A DNA stretch of 25,024 nt from Chara braunii (taxonomy: Eukaryota; Streptophyta; Charophyceae; Charales; Characeae), in the NCBI GenBank assembly GCA_003427395.1, contig BFEA01000004.1, positions 3,065,033-3,090,056 of the forward strand, written 5' to 3'. Position numbers and translations under genes: made by a program. The notes below the pieces were generated by a model, which worked only from the letters and a program-made list of their open reading frames with translations, searched no databases and was not told where the DNA came from. This document shows, in pieces, positions 1 through 10,073 of the stretch; the first letter of the stretch is position 1, and every line of letters starts with the position of its first letter.

Positions 1-1790
1 AAAACAAAGAAGAAGAAGATACTTTACCCTGTGGTATGCAACTTGCGCGGAGGAGTCGGAGGGTGACTACCATGAGGTCACGCAGCTCGGGCAATGGAGG
101 GCACAGAGGTCGAACAGCTCGCCGATGATGGCGACTCCAACGGGGTGGGGAAGCTGGCGAGTGGGATACCAAGGGATTAACTCCAAGTGGGGGTGGGGTG
201 GAATCAAAGTACCCGCTTTCATACTCAAATCTTGGCTGCTCAATCCAGGCTGCCGATCTTCAAAGATTAGCGACCCAGATTGGGCCACCAAAAAATTGCC
301 TGAGAGGCCATGTACATATTGTCGGGGTTCCAATTTTTTGGGGGTGCTCCCTTTGCATGTGGAAGGTCAGGGAGTGGCCTTCGCAGGGGAAACTAGCCAA
401 TCGTGAAAATGCCCTAGGCCTGCCCGTAACCTGCCTGAGGGGGCCGTCTGGAGGGACCACCCAAGGCGGCACCCAAGTAGGACCTCGTGACCTAGGCCGC
501 CTGGAAAATAACTCAATTAAAAAATTCATTCTCAAACTAGCATCCCTAATCATCCATGCAAATATCATTATCAAAGGTCCAAAGCCATTTCAAATCCTCT
601 TCAGAGTCAAAAGGACTAATTTTGTAGTGTGATTTTGCTATAACTCCGATTGTCTGTAATACAGATATAAAAGGCATTTATGAAGAGCTATGTTCCCATG
701 TAGGGGCTTTGCGTCTGCCATCCTAAGTTTATAACTCGCCAAGTGAAATAGCCTTAACCTCCTCAAAATTGCCATATATCAACTCCGTATACACCAAATT
801 GAATCTTGTTGATTCATTCCTTTGGACCGCACCCCTCCACCTATGTTTGGCAAGAGCTTCCCTCTCCTCACCATGTGGACGGCAAAATGAGCCGCCCTCC
901 ACTCATGAACGCTTTTCAAACCGGATTGCATCACAATAGGCGTTGTCGAGCCTGCCGACAAGGCCTCCCAGGAGGTTCGAACTACTGAGGCAGTGGCATA
1001 GAGATCAATTGAGGTGAGACAACCATAAAAAAATAATAGTGTGTTGAAAATAAATTTTACCTGCGATTGTAGATAGGTTCATCCTGAAGGAGGAAGCTCA
1101 CTCCCACCTTTCGTCATCGACTGCATCACATCTCTAAGCCAGTCTGCCCCCTACGTACACGTCATCCCTATCCACGTCACCTGCGCCCCAACAATACATC
1201 ACCACTTTTGGCAAAGTATGTGCATCATTGTGCCCAAGCATGCACAGGGGAGACCTAATGCTCCTAACCGCCAGGATGTATATGACGTGCCATCTTTCGT
1301 GTTTAAACGAGCTTCTAAGACCCTAAGATGGTATTTTGTTTTTCGGTCTCTAACGGGTTCTTAGGTACCTTCTTTTTGCAGATGGGTGACGCATGGAATC
1401 AATGGTCCCTGAGGCCCTCCCACTGCAAAACGTATTCACTTTCTCGAAATTTTTAGAATTTTTCCTTGTTGTTTTCAAAATTTCATGAACTTACGTAAGA
1501 ATTACGCACGCCTTAGAGAGCGCACTAGGAATTTTGTTCGACAGTTGGGAACTATGAAATTTGCGACCGCACTTCCCGCTGATATGTCCTGATTTTAGCA
1601 TCAGTGTTCCCAAATCCGCCTCGGAAAGCTTTGTAACCTTTATAAAAATATATGAATAGGCGTAGGATTTTTGCTCGTCTAATTCTGCACACAGATATTG
1701 CTTTTGAATTGTTTAATCTTTAACTAATTTTAGAGCTCGGATAGACGAAACTTAACTGTTTTCAATACCTTTTTGTTTCTGTACCGGCGC
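1..1790. other. Intergenic sequence, no supported gene
   Basis: Mixed-composition DNA with only short open frames on both strands, none with a recognisable domain, consistent codon use or splice context. The first 500 bases are somewhat GC-rich and contain overlapping frames of about 90-145 codons on both strands that I cannot assign to any family. They could be remnants of an old repeat or an exon of an unrecognised gene, but nothing in the sequence decides this. Confidence 0.5.
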
Positions 1791-2648
1791 CATGCATGCA
1801 AGCTTCCTCTGCTTCTTGCTGCATCCCAAGCCATCTTCACCTTTCTCTCCTCAGTGCCTTCTTCCCTTGACTTATAACTGTTTTCCACTTCACGATTCTT
1901 TTTCCCTCCCTTCATCTGAATCATGGTCCTGCACTTCATCGTTCTTCGCTCCCTCTTCTTTCCCGCCTTCGTCCTCGTACAGGAAGTACCTACCAAACCC
2001 TCCCAGAGACTTCAAGCGATCAGACAACAGCGTGTAAGGATAATTAATCCCCCCCGCACTGTTATCTGATTAGCTGCGAAGAACTCACGCGGATCGATAT
2101 GACTTTCCCAAGGCAATTAATCACTATCTCATCTTCCCTCTCTTCTACTTCCCCTTCCTTTTCTCCCATTGTCTATCTCCCTCTTCACAACTATAAAATC
2201 CAAAAAGTGCGTCCGAAAAACTCTCCTCTAAACCCATATACCAGCTTTCGGGAAGTATTGGCTAGATGACGTGATCATCAATGAGTCGAACAGTCATGAC
2301 AAGCCAACTATAATTTTGCAAGGTTCTGCATGGGGTGGCAGCGACGCACTGCGGGATCTGGGTAAGTCAGTGTGGAAACAAGGTTGATAGGGTGACGATC
2401 GTTGTGGTGTGGAGGTCGGTACATGGCGGTCTGGATCGCCAATGATATGTGTGTTGACGAGTGGTTGCATGACCCAAGGCCGTGATATGAGACAAAAAGG
2501 ATCTGGTATGCAAGCCTTATTCTTTGTCCATGTCTCATTTTAGAAGCTAAGTGCATGGTGAAGCGCCGGCTCCTTTCAATTATGCGAGTGTGTTACTCTG
2601 CTTCTCTACTTGGTTCACTTCTTCGGTCAAGCTACGACTTTGTCACTC

Positions 2649-2685
<37 letters not shown>

Positions 2686-3203
2686 AATGATTGTATAATA
2701 AGACGTCTGCCTCCCCACTCTGCTCGTCTTTTAAGTCCAATCGCTTCTCGCAAGAGCGAGCACCATCAAACTTAAGGAACTAGCAAGGTTAGTCACCCAG
2801 TCTCTTTCACTCTCTTTACTTTTTTGTATAATGAATGGTATGTGTTCATGGCAATAATCAATATGTATGTAAGAGTTTTTGCCCCCGCTTCAAGTTATTT
2901 TTAACGATCGGAGTTTCACCAGATGAACTCGATCGAACATAGAAATCAGTTGGGAGAGAAAAACTTCCTTTTATGACGCGAGTGTTGTTTTCATGCATCT
3001 GCTTTATGCATGGTTTATTCGTTTTTTTTTCCTCCCTTAAATGAATGCTAGATAGTTCTTTTTTAATTAGATTGAATTGCACGGACTCACGTATCTAGTT
3101 AGCCTATGTCATGACTTTCAGATAATGAGAGCCAACCGTTTTTTATCTCTTTGGATTTATTTTCGGTCGAATGACGAATTTACTAGACAAGCGCAATCAA
3201 CCC
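1791..3203. other. Intergenic, pyrimidine-rich stretches, no supported gene
   Basis: Positions 1800-2000 and 2140-2180 are strongly C/T-rich on the plus strand, which produces long Ser/Pro/Leu-rich open frames with no family resemblance. A TATAAAAT box-like sequence lies at about 2191-2198, followed by a purine-poor leader-like stretch. It could be a core promoter, but no coding frame follows. I see nothing else that can be named. Confidence 0.45.
2651..2683. repeat. (CT)n microsatellite
   Basis: About fifteen uninterrupted CT dinucleotides. CT/GA tracts are common in plant 5' regions, but no gene can be tied to this one. Confidence 0.95.
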
Positions 3204-3820
3204 ACGTATGCCACGTGGACTGCTTATAACGATCACGTTGGGCGCCAACTCCGTGTATCTCCGCAACAGTCGATCCCGTATAACAAGGAAATGACACGTG
3301 TATGTGAGTGAGATGTACGAGAAGCAGTTGCAAAGATCGGAGGACGGTATTATTTTCCTCTCGAAACATGATGTTCAGGATTTATGGACGTTGGTTTTGT
3401 CATCGTTGATACTCATTTTCCGCCTTATTCCTTATTATTGTCTTTTAACAAGTTGATTGTCATCTCGTGGACGGCGATGACACTTCTTTGGTCCAACAAC
3501 CTCTGTTATGATTATCGCCTCACCGAGCGTCGTCAGGAAAGGGGATTGCACGCTTGGACACATGGCTAGGGCGGGCATAAATAAAGTGCAACAAGGTTGC
3601 GACCTTCTACGCCGGATTATAATCTGTGTAGTCGGCGACGATGGGACTTAAATGGGATCCCACGTGCGTATCTCCCCACCTTTCCGTTTGAAAAGACGTG
3701 GAGTAGCCTGTATGGAAGTTCAATGATACTTTTTGGATTAAACGAACATTTAAAAGTTGTGTGTTCTTCTTCTTTCTTGCACGACAATGACAATTTCTCG
3801 CTAAGAAAGGAAACCACGTG
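3204..3820. promoter_or_regulatory. Cluster of G-box / ABRE-like CACGTG sites
   Basis: The palindrome CACGTG occurs at 3212-3217, 3295-3300, 3661-3666 and 3815-3820. The first is embedded in GCCACGTGG, a full ABRE-type G-box. Additional ACGT cores lie nearby (CCCACGT at about 3202, CACGTT at about 3234, ACGTGG at about 3697). By chance one CACGTG is expected per about 4 kb, and I noticed no other in the window. In plants these sites bind bZIP (ABF/HY5-type) and bHLH (PIF-type) factors. The regulated gene is not identified, so a promoter role is inference. Confidence 0.4.
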
Positions 3821-4602
3821 GGAGATTCCTCTTCTGTCGGGGTCTCCACACTCAGTTTCTCCAAAAAAAATTGGCACGCCCCGTTGTTGTTGTTCTTTTA
3901 GGGTTTGTTCCACATATTTAATCACTCCGACCGGAAGATAGCACAGGGCATGGGGTAAGGATATCACACGTTGATGCATAGTGCTTCTAGCAGCGATGCA
4001 CCCAACTCTGCATTGTTTTTATTTCTTTTGTTCTTTGTATTTTTTTATTTTTATTTTGGTTCTTGTGATTTTATTTTGCTAATCTTGGTTGGCTCTGTAT
4101 TGAAACTTAGGGTAGTATTTCAATAATTCATTGGCGTGCCAACTGAGCTAGGCTCATTGTTCTTTGTTTTCCATTTTCAACCACTTTCACGCTTTCTTCT
4201 GTTCTTTTTTTGTTTTTTGGGAAAATTGCATCGTACCCCGTTTAAGCCACCACTACCTTTCTCAATGTTAAGAAAAACTGTGATTTAACTTGAACCTACT
4301 CCGAAATGTCTGGAGGTCCCGTGGAGGCTCGGCCTCCTTAGCCCCATGTGGGACAACCCTTGAAAAAAAGAAAAAGGGAAAAAAAAATTCATGGAGATCA
4401 CTGATTTCGGGTAACGCTCGCCATGAGGTCATACCCACACTAGTGTTTCCCGAAATAAATATGACCAGTAAAAGAGCGAAATCCTTATTGCTTTTTCTTT
4501 TCTATGTTCTATTTGTGCTCTCTCATCGAGGCATGGCGTGTTCCACGTTCTGCCATGGGTACCATTAACTAAGGGCCAAGTTTTTTTTTTCCCTCAGGAT
4601 TA
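3821..4602. other. Intergenic, T-rich, no supported gene
   Basis: AT-rich sequence with T-rich runs at 4010-4080 and 4190-4220 and an A-rich patch at 4363-4390. No open frame shows a recognisable protein. Nothing further can be supported. Confidence 0.5.
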
Positions 4603-4625
4603 CTTTTTTTTTTTTTTTTTTTTTT
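4603..4625. repeat. Poly-T tract (23 T)
   Basis: A T run followed by a second T-rich stretch to about 4652, just upstream of the SINE at 4683. It may be the minus-strand poly-A of an older retroposon, but no body is recognisable to its left. Confidence 0.8.
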
Positions 4626-5017
4626 AAGAGTACCTTTTTTTTTCTTCATTTTTTTAGGAGTAAGAAAAACAAATTGAAACATCCAACTGCCAAACTCAGT
4701 TGGTAAGGCATGCAAGTGACATTCATGAGGTTTTGGGTTCAATCCCATTGGCCTCATGTACCTTATTGGGTAAGCTTGACGCCCACCACCTAGAGAGATC
4801 AACAGAAAATTCCCACGAGAAATGAAAGTTGAAAAAACACACCATAAAAAAAAAAAAAAATTATATTTATAAACTATCATTCCAATGTTCATCCAATTCT
4901 AGAATTTTCAGTTTTATTTGATAAGAGTTTCCCCTTCCAACTACATCTATTTGTTCAAAATGTAATGAAAGTCTGAACGAGTTTATGAAATATTTTAATA
5001 AAACTTTCATTCTACTA

Positions 5018-5730
5018 CAACAAATATTTCTAATTGAGATTGAATTAACCTATTTATGATTGAAAATCCTTACTTAAAATGATATTCCAATTAAAATATT
5101 TCATGAATTCATCCAAACTTTCATTTCATCTGTAGCATGGGTTCAAATAAGAAGGGATACCCCATTCTTAGAATGAAAGTTTTTAAGTAAAACAAAATTT
5201 TTTAAAATTCGAATGACATTTTTTAAGATCAACAGAAAAAATTCTCATAATTAAATAATCATTCTATTGTAAAATTACATTCCAAATTTCAAACTTTTAT
5301 TCAATCTTAAAAAATTTCATTCCAATTTTTTAAAAAAAATTCTTACTTGAAAACTTTCCTTCCAAGAATGGTGTAACAAATATCTTCTAATTTATATTGA
5401 ATCAACCTATTTATGATTGAAAATCCTTACTTAAAATGACATTCCAATTAAAATATTTCATGAACTCATCAAAACTTTCATTCCATCTCTAGCATGTAGT
5501 TCAAATAAGAAGGGATACCCCATTCTTGGAAGGAAAGTTTTTAATTAAGACGAATTTTTTTTAAACTCGAATGACATTTTTTAAGATCAACAGAAAAAAT
5601 TATCATAATTAAATAATCATTCTGTAGTAAAAGTACATTCTAAATTTTAAATTTTCATTCAATCTTAAAAAATGTCATTCCAACAATGGTGTATCCCTTC
5701 TTATTTGAAATTCATGCTAGAGATGGAATG
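5018..5730. repeat. Tandem duplication of about 356 bp within the MITE composite
   Basis: The sequence from about 5018 (ACAAATATTTCTAATTG...) repeats from about 5374 (ACAAATATCTTCTAATT...). Each unit contains part of the outer MITE followed by the inverted 3' end of the nested MITE, which starts at 5230 in unit 1 and 5588 in unit 2. The duplication must therefore have followed the nesting. Unit ends are approximate. Confidence 0.7.
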
Positions 5731-6068
5731 AAAGGCTAGATGAGGTCATAAAATATTTTAATTAGACTATCATTCTAAGTAAATATTTTCAGTCATAAAT
5801 AGGTTAATCTAATCTAAATTAGAAGATATTTGTTGTAATAGAATGAAAGTTTAATTAAAACATTTCATAAACTCGTTCAGACTTTCATTCCGTCTTGAAT
5901 AAATAGATGTAGTTAGAAGGGAAAACTCATATTTAGACGGAAACATATCAAATAAAACTGAAAATTTTAGAATTGAACGAACATTAGAATGGTAATTTAT
6001 AAATATGAAGGATTATTTTCTTTTACAATGTTTTTCAACTTTCATTTCTCGTGGGAATTTTTATGTTG
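5230..6068 (-). mobile_element. AT-rich MITE, copy 2 (inverted, nested in copy 1)
   Basis: The right terminal sequence appears reverse-complemented at 5230 (CAACAGAAAAAATTCTC) and the left terminus ends at 6068 (...CTCGTGGGAATTTTTATGTTG). Intact family members read ...TTTAAGATGGAATG... at the insertion point. Here AAGAT precedes and ATGGAATG follows the nested copy, so the dinucleotide AT is duplicated. The copy contains the extra ~356-bp duplicated unit and lacks about 40 internal bases near 5690. Confidence 0.7.
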
Positions 6069-6487
6069 ATGGAATGAAATTTTGAAATTCACAATGTAAT
6101 TTTACTAAAGAATGATTGTTTGATTTTGGAATTTTTTTCTTTTGATGTCATTGGCCCCCCCAAGTGGCATTAAGCAGAGACTTCTGATGTCAATAGGGAA
6201 AGGGGACCGGAGGGGAGACACAGTGACTCACCCATCGAAGAAGTTCGGTTCTGATGCTAAAGGCTGACCCCTAACCGGTATTACCCACCTGCTGGTGGGT
6301 GGAGCTCCCACATGTTCCCTCGTTGGAGGCTTAAGCACGGACGTGGCTGCTACGGGGTTCCCTACAATGCTATAATCAAGGCAACCGGCGTTCGGGACGG
6401 GCAGAACGCCCGAACGTTTGGGACCCCTTGGGAATGCGTTCGGTGGTTCGGACCAAACGAGGACAAAAAAAAAAAAGAAAAAAAAAG

Positions 6488-6490
6488 TCA

Positions 6491-6522
<32 letters not shown>

Positions 6523-6660
6523 TCTTATAGAAAAAATAAATTAAACAAGATTTGTCGGAGCATTACATCCGAATTCCTTACCAAATTTAAAATAAAAATA
6601 AAATACGGAAAACAAATAATAATAGTCAAAATAAATAAAAATAAAAAGAGAATTAAACTT
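6488..6660. repeat. A-rich tail region with (TA)n and AAATA-rich sequence
   Basis: Follows the SINE tail. There is a run of about twelve TA dinucleotides at 6499-6523, then low-complexity AAATAAAA sequence. A related stretch recurs at about 7490-7620 (similar words around ACATCGAAGTTCTT and ACATCCGAATTCCTT). No gene. Confidence 0.6.
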
Positions 6661-7020
6661 AGTAAGTGCGCGAGCATGTTTTCGACACCGCCATCTTTGG
6701 CGATTTTTCATTTTTTTTTTGGCATAGCTAAATGCCCTGAAAATTTACAGATGCGTACTTCACATAATATAAAACCCACTAAAAAAGTTTCAAAAAATAA
6801 TAAAATTGTTTAGATCCCGAACTAAAGTGAAAACAAAAAGTAAAAAGTGAAAAAATACATAAGCGAGCACGTTTTGACCCCGCCATCTTTGGCGATTTTA
6901 AATTCTTATTTGGCTGAGCAAAATAACTTGAAAATTTACAGGCATGTACTTCACGTCATAGAGAACTCACAAAATAAAATAAAATAAAATAAAAATTATT
7001 TTTAGGCCCCGAAATAATTT
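6660..7020. repeat. Direct repeat, two units about 193 bp apart
   Basis: CGAGCATGTTTTCGACACCG at about 6671 matches CGAGCACGTTTTGACCCCG at about 6864. Both are followed by CCATCTTTGGCGATTTT and, further on, by GAAAATTTACAG and GTACTTCAC. This is a diverged tandem duplication of non-coding DNA. Confidence 0.7.
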
Positions 7021-7359
7021 TTGGCGGGGGCCGAATGCCATCGGGTTCGGACCCCGTACGGGACCCCGAATGCCCGTACGTACGGAGGTCTGCCCGGGGG
7101 CCTCCATACGTACGGGCTGGTGACCCTGGCTATAATGACAATAAAAACAAAGGCCTGAAAAATCGTCATGTCCAGATTCGACATGTAAGTGAATTTGTTG
7201 GACTTAAAAAATTAACCTTTTTTTTTTTTCTTTTTTTTCAATCGAAACGGTTTTTTAGGGCATCTGTTGAGTTTGGAACGATACAGAGAAGGCTTGCATG
7301 ACCCATGTACAATAATGACATGCATAAATCAAAAAATTATCAAAATAAAACTAATAACT
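7021..7359. other. GC-rich palindromic patch (7021-7135) and T-rich spacer
   Basis: Positions 7021-7135 stand out as GC-rich within AT-rich DNA. They contain several CGTACG palindromes (about 7055, 7075, 7108) and inverted matches around CCCCGTACGGGACCCCG. There is some resemblance to the 3' part of SINE copy A (6390-6455: GTTCGGGAC, GGGACCCC, GGTTCGGACC), so it could be a diverged SINE tail. Positions 7136-7359 show no feature beyond poly-T at about 7218-7240. Confidence 0.4.
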
Positions 7360-7663
7360 AGGCTACCAGCCAGGTCGTCCGGGTCCCAGGTGGCCAGCCC
7401 GTGCAAGGATCAGGGAAGGTCTTAGCAAATAAAATAAAATAAAAACTAAAAAATAAAAATAAAAAAAAAACCTAAAAATCTGAAAAACAACTATGTTATG
7501 CATAAAAATAAACTGAACAACTTTTGCCTCAGGGTCACATCGAAGTTCTTCATAAAATTTAGAATACTAAAAATAAAATATAAAATTATTTTTTATATTT
7601 TTATATTTTTGTTTTTTTTTTGCCCGGCCGGACAAGTGACCCCGGGCCACTCTGGTAGCCTAG
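7360..7663. repeat. Foldback-like inverted repeat, about 304 bp
   Basis: CTAGGCTACCAG at 7360-7371 is the exact inverted match of CTGGTAGCCTAG at 7652-7663. The adjoining GC-rich stretches (7372-7410 and 7621-7651) are partially complementary. The interior is AT-rich and non-coding. It could be a small foldback or MITE-type element. No target duplication is evident. Confidence 0.4.
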
Positions 7664-7718
7664 AATAATAATATTAAAAAAATGAAAAGTTTTCGAAATG
7701 CCCTTGAAGTTTGCATTA

Positions 7719-7769
7719 TTTGCGATTTACCCCTTTGATCACCGACTTACCCTGATATGCCCCTCTGAC
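7719..7769 (+). repeat. Inverted-repeat partner of 9144-9200
   Basis: Carries GCGATTTACCCCT...CCGACTTACCCTGATATGCCCCT, found in reverse complement at 9144-9200. The two copies flank the block of MITE copies 3 and 4 plus the poly-G region. Homology fades beyond about 55 bases. Confidence 0.6.
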
Positions 7770-7838
7770 AGTGATTCAAGTTTTTAAAAAAAACTTGGCG
7801 TCGTTGGGGCCTGATACACAATATGCCCCTACTGGATA

Positions 7839-7970
7839 CAAAAAAAAAATTCCTACGACAAATGAAAGTTGAAAAACATTTCAAAAAAAAAAAAATCCTT
7901 CATATTTATAAATCATTCCAATGTTCGCCGAATTCTAAAATTTCTTGTTTTATTTGATAAGTTCCTCTCT
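7839..7970 (+). mobile_element. AT-rich MITE, 5' fragment (about 130 bp)
   Basis: Only the first quarter of the family is present (ATTCCTACGACAAATGAAAGTTG ... TTTTATTTGATAAG). It is directly followed by a near-complete copy at 7973. Either a truncated insertion or what is left after a second copy inserted. Confidence 0.65.
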
Positions 7971-7972
7971 AA

Positions 7973-8487
7973 CAACCGAAAAATTCTCACGAGAATTTAA
8001 AGTTGAAAAAACAGTCCATTAAAAAAAATCCTTCATATTTATAAATTATCATTTTAATGTTCATCAAATTCTAAAATTTTCAGTTTTATTTGATAAGTTC
8101 TCGATTTAATATAAGTTTACCCTTCCAACTACATCTATTTGTTCAAGATAGAATGAAAGTCATGACGAGTTTATGAAATATTTTAATTAAATTTTCATTC
8201 TACTATAACAAATATCTTCTATTTTAAATTGGATTAATATATTTATGACTAGAATCCCTACTTAAAATGACAGTTCAATTAAAATATTTCATGAACTCAT
8301 TCAGACTTTCATTTCATCTCTACCATGTACTCCAAATAAAAAGGGTTTATTCTTGGAATGAAAGTTTGTAAGTAATATGAAAATTTTAAAACTGGAATGA
8401 CATTTTTAAAGATGAAATGAAAATGTAAAATTTAGAATGTAACTTTACTATAGAATTATTATTTAATTCTGGAAAAAATTTATGTTG
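7973..8487 (+). mobile_element. AT-rich MITE, near-complete copy (about 515 bp)
   Basis: Starts with CAACCGAAAAATTCTCACGAG and ends with TTCTGGAAAAAATTTATGTTG. The internal order of conserved words is the same as in the copies at 9202 and 10144: CTACATCTATTTGTTCAAG, ATGAAATATTTTAATTAAA, CTACTATAACAAATATCTTC. No coding frame. Confidence 0.75.
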
Positions 8488-9201
8488 TAGCCGTTCAGTA
8501 CAAGCACAAGAATTTTTCATATGCCTCTACCGGTACTGTGTATCCTTTCGGTATGTCCTTTTGGTCGTTGACCCTCGGAGGGATGCTATCAGGGCACTTT
8601 TTTTGTGGCGTGTGTGTGTGTGAGAGAAAGAAAAAAAAAAAAAAATCTCCAACCTCACGGTTGGCCTCATGGTACTTCCATTGATAGAATGATAAAAACA
8701 AAATGAATCTACAGCTAGAACATGGAAATTTATACTACCACACTTGTGTGGGGGGGGGGGAGGTTGGGGGGGGGGGGGGGGGGGGGGGGGGGACGGAGAG
8801 AGAGAGTGAGAGGCGTGGAAAAAGGGGAAGAACACTTACCTTCACCAACGTACTCAGCAGACGTCCACGGCGGTAGTGAGTCGCAGTAGCTAAAGAATGC
8901 ACTACACGGTGGATTGCAGCAGCGGACATGACATGGAGTGCAACTTTTTTTTTTGCGCGGCGGCTTAGAAAAGTATGGGGGTTGAATTCAAATTTTTAGC
9001 GTCTCCCTGCTGGAGGGCATCTTGGGAAGATGAATCCCCCATAAAAGGGCAAATCGGACAGGGAGCAAGGGAAATAGCATCGTTGGTCGGGTAGGGGTAT
9101 TCCAAAAAGTTGTGTCCCTCACTAACAGGGGTCTCGATGAAAGGTGACAGACTTAGGGGCATATCAGGGTAAGTCGGCCGTTGGAGGGGCAAATCGCAAA
9201 T
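8488..9201. other. Spacer with (GT)n, poly-A and poly-G tracts
   Basis: No gene is supported. The stretch holds a GT/GA microsatellite (8609-8626), a poly-A run (about 8630-8645), a poly-G block and, at 9144-9200, an inverted match to 7719-7769. A repeated CCCCT-containing phrase on the minus strand (9000-9200) suggests an old unidentified repeat that the neighbouring MITE entered. Confidence 0.45.
8750..8792 (+). repeat. Poly-G block (G11-AGGTT-G27)
   Basis: Eleven G, then AGGTT, then twenty-seven G, followed by a GA-rich tract. It can form G-quadruplexes on the plus strand. Exact lengths in such runs are prone to assembly error. Confidence 0.9.
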
Positions 9202-9722
9202 CAACAAAAAAATTCTCATAAGAAATGGAAGTTGAAAAAATATTCCATTAAAAAAAAATCCTTCATATTTAAAAATTATCATTCCAATATTCGTCCAATT
9301 AGAAAATTTTGAGTTTTATTTAATAAGTTTCGTTCCAAAATTGAGTTTCCCCTTCCAACTACATCTATTTGTTGAAGATGGAATAAAAGTCCGGACGAGT
9401 TCATGAAATATCTTCATTAAACTTTCATTCTACTGCGTCAAATATTTTCTAATTTAGATTGGATTGACCTATTTATGACTAAAAATCTTTATACAGAATG
9501 ACAGTCCAATTAAAATATTTTATAAACTCCTTCAGACTTTCATTCCATCTCTACCATGCAGTTCAAATAAGAAGGTATACCTCATTCTTGGAATGAAAGT
9601 TTTTAAGTAAGACAAAAAATTTTAAAAGTGGAATGACGTTTTTAAGATGGAATAAAAATTTGAAATTTAGAATGCAATTTTAGTATAGAATAATTATTTA
9701 ATTTTGGGAATTTTTTCTGTTG
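9202..9722 (+). mobile_element. AT-rich MITE, near-complete copy (521 bp)
   Basis: The best-preserved terminal inverted repeats of the family: CAACAAAAAAATTCTCA at the left and TGGGAATTTTTTCTGTTG at the right. AT flanks both ends (...AAAT before, ATAAAT after), in keeping with a 2-bp AT duplication. No coding capacity. Confidence 0.8.
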
Positions 9723-10073
9723 ATAAATGTCAACTCCAGAAGCTTTTCGAAAATTCCTCCCCCCCAAAAAAGAAACAGAACCTCCCTCACATCAAGTTCG
9801 GTAAAAACGGTGTGCAGGGAAATTCAAGGTTAAAAAAAAAAGGGTTGGGAATACCTTCTATACCCAGTCCCAGAGTCAAAATTGCATGTATACCCAGAAT
9901 ATCGTCTATGCAAGTTATTTGTTCATCCCAGAATGCTCAAAGTATGTACATGCCTGAGCAAATTTTGCTCATACCTAATTTTCCCTTCACGGTTCCCACG
10001 TAGAAGCACAATTTTGTACTCTCCAAGGTACACATAATTTGCACACCGGAAAAGTAGGGTAAGGGTCAGGTTA
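9723..10073. other. Intergenic, no supported gene
   Basis: Short spacer between a MITE and the left PLE repeat. It contains short A-rich and C-rich runs and repeated TATACCCAG words (9860, 9889). I see no gene or element. Confidence 0.5.

Larger units (their letters stand above)
4800..6144 (+). mobile_element. AT-rich MITE, copy 1 (outer copy, interrupted)
   Basis: Non-autonomous DNA-transposon-like repeat. The left end reads CAACAGAAAATTCCCACGAG and the right end is a degenerate inverted match (GGAATTTTTTTCTTTTG). The outer copy runs 4800-5229, is interrupted by an inverted copy of the same family, and resumes at 6071-6144. It lies inside SINE copy A. There is no coding capacity. The family is rich in GGAATGAAAG / CATTCCA words on both strands. 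The transposase superfamily is not known. Confidence 0.7.
4683..6487 (+). mobile_element. tRNA-derived SINE, copy A, split by a MITE composite
   Basis: The head (4683-4745) carries a box A-like ACTCAGTTGGTAAGGC and a box B GGTTCAATCCC, spaced as in a tRNA-type internal RNA polymerase III promoter. The body runs to about 4799, is interrupted by a MITE composite (4800-6144), resumes at about 6151 and ends in an A-rich tail from 6464. The same body, uninterrupted, is found on the minus strand at 16072-16487. Shared stretches include CACCTAGAGA, the GGGGAC...GGAGGGGAG block and CTACGGGGTTCCC. SINEs encode no protein and rely on LINE enzymes for mobility. Exact ends are uncertain by some tens of bases. 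Confidence 0.75.

Noticed and set aside
198-632. Overlapping ~100-145 codon frames at the left edge as genes
   Set aside because: Frames on both strands overlap, none has recognisable motifs, and starts are arbitrary.
940-990. Box B-like GGTTCGAAC suggesting a tRNA
   Set aside because: The flanking bases do not pair as a T stem and no box A lies at the right distance.
1792-2037. Ser/Pro-rich open frame as a protein gene
   Set aside because: Caused by C/T-rich low-complexity sequence; no domain, signal or splice context.
4683-4760. A functional tRNA gene (pol III boxes)
   Set aside because: The body is not tRNA-like beyond boxes A and B, there is no proper acceptor stem, and the same unit recurs at 16487 with a tail: a SINE head.
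8495-8929. Minus-strand frames with poly-Pro and poly-Phe runs
   Set aside because: They translate the poly-G, GT/GA and poly-A tracts; not genes.
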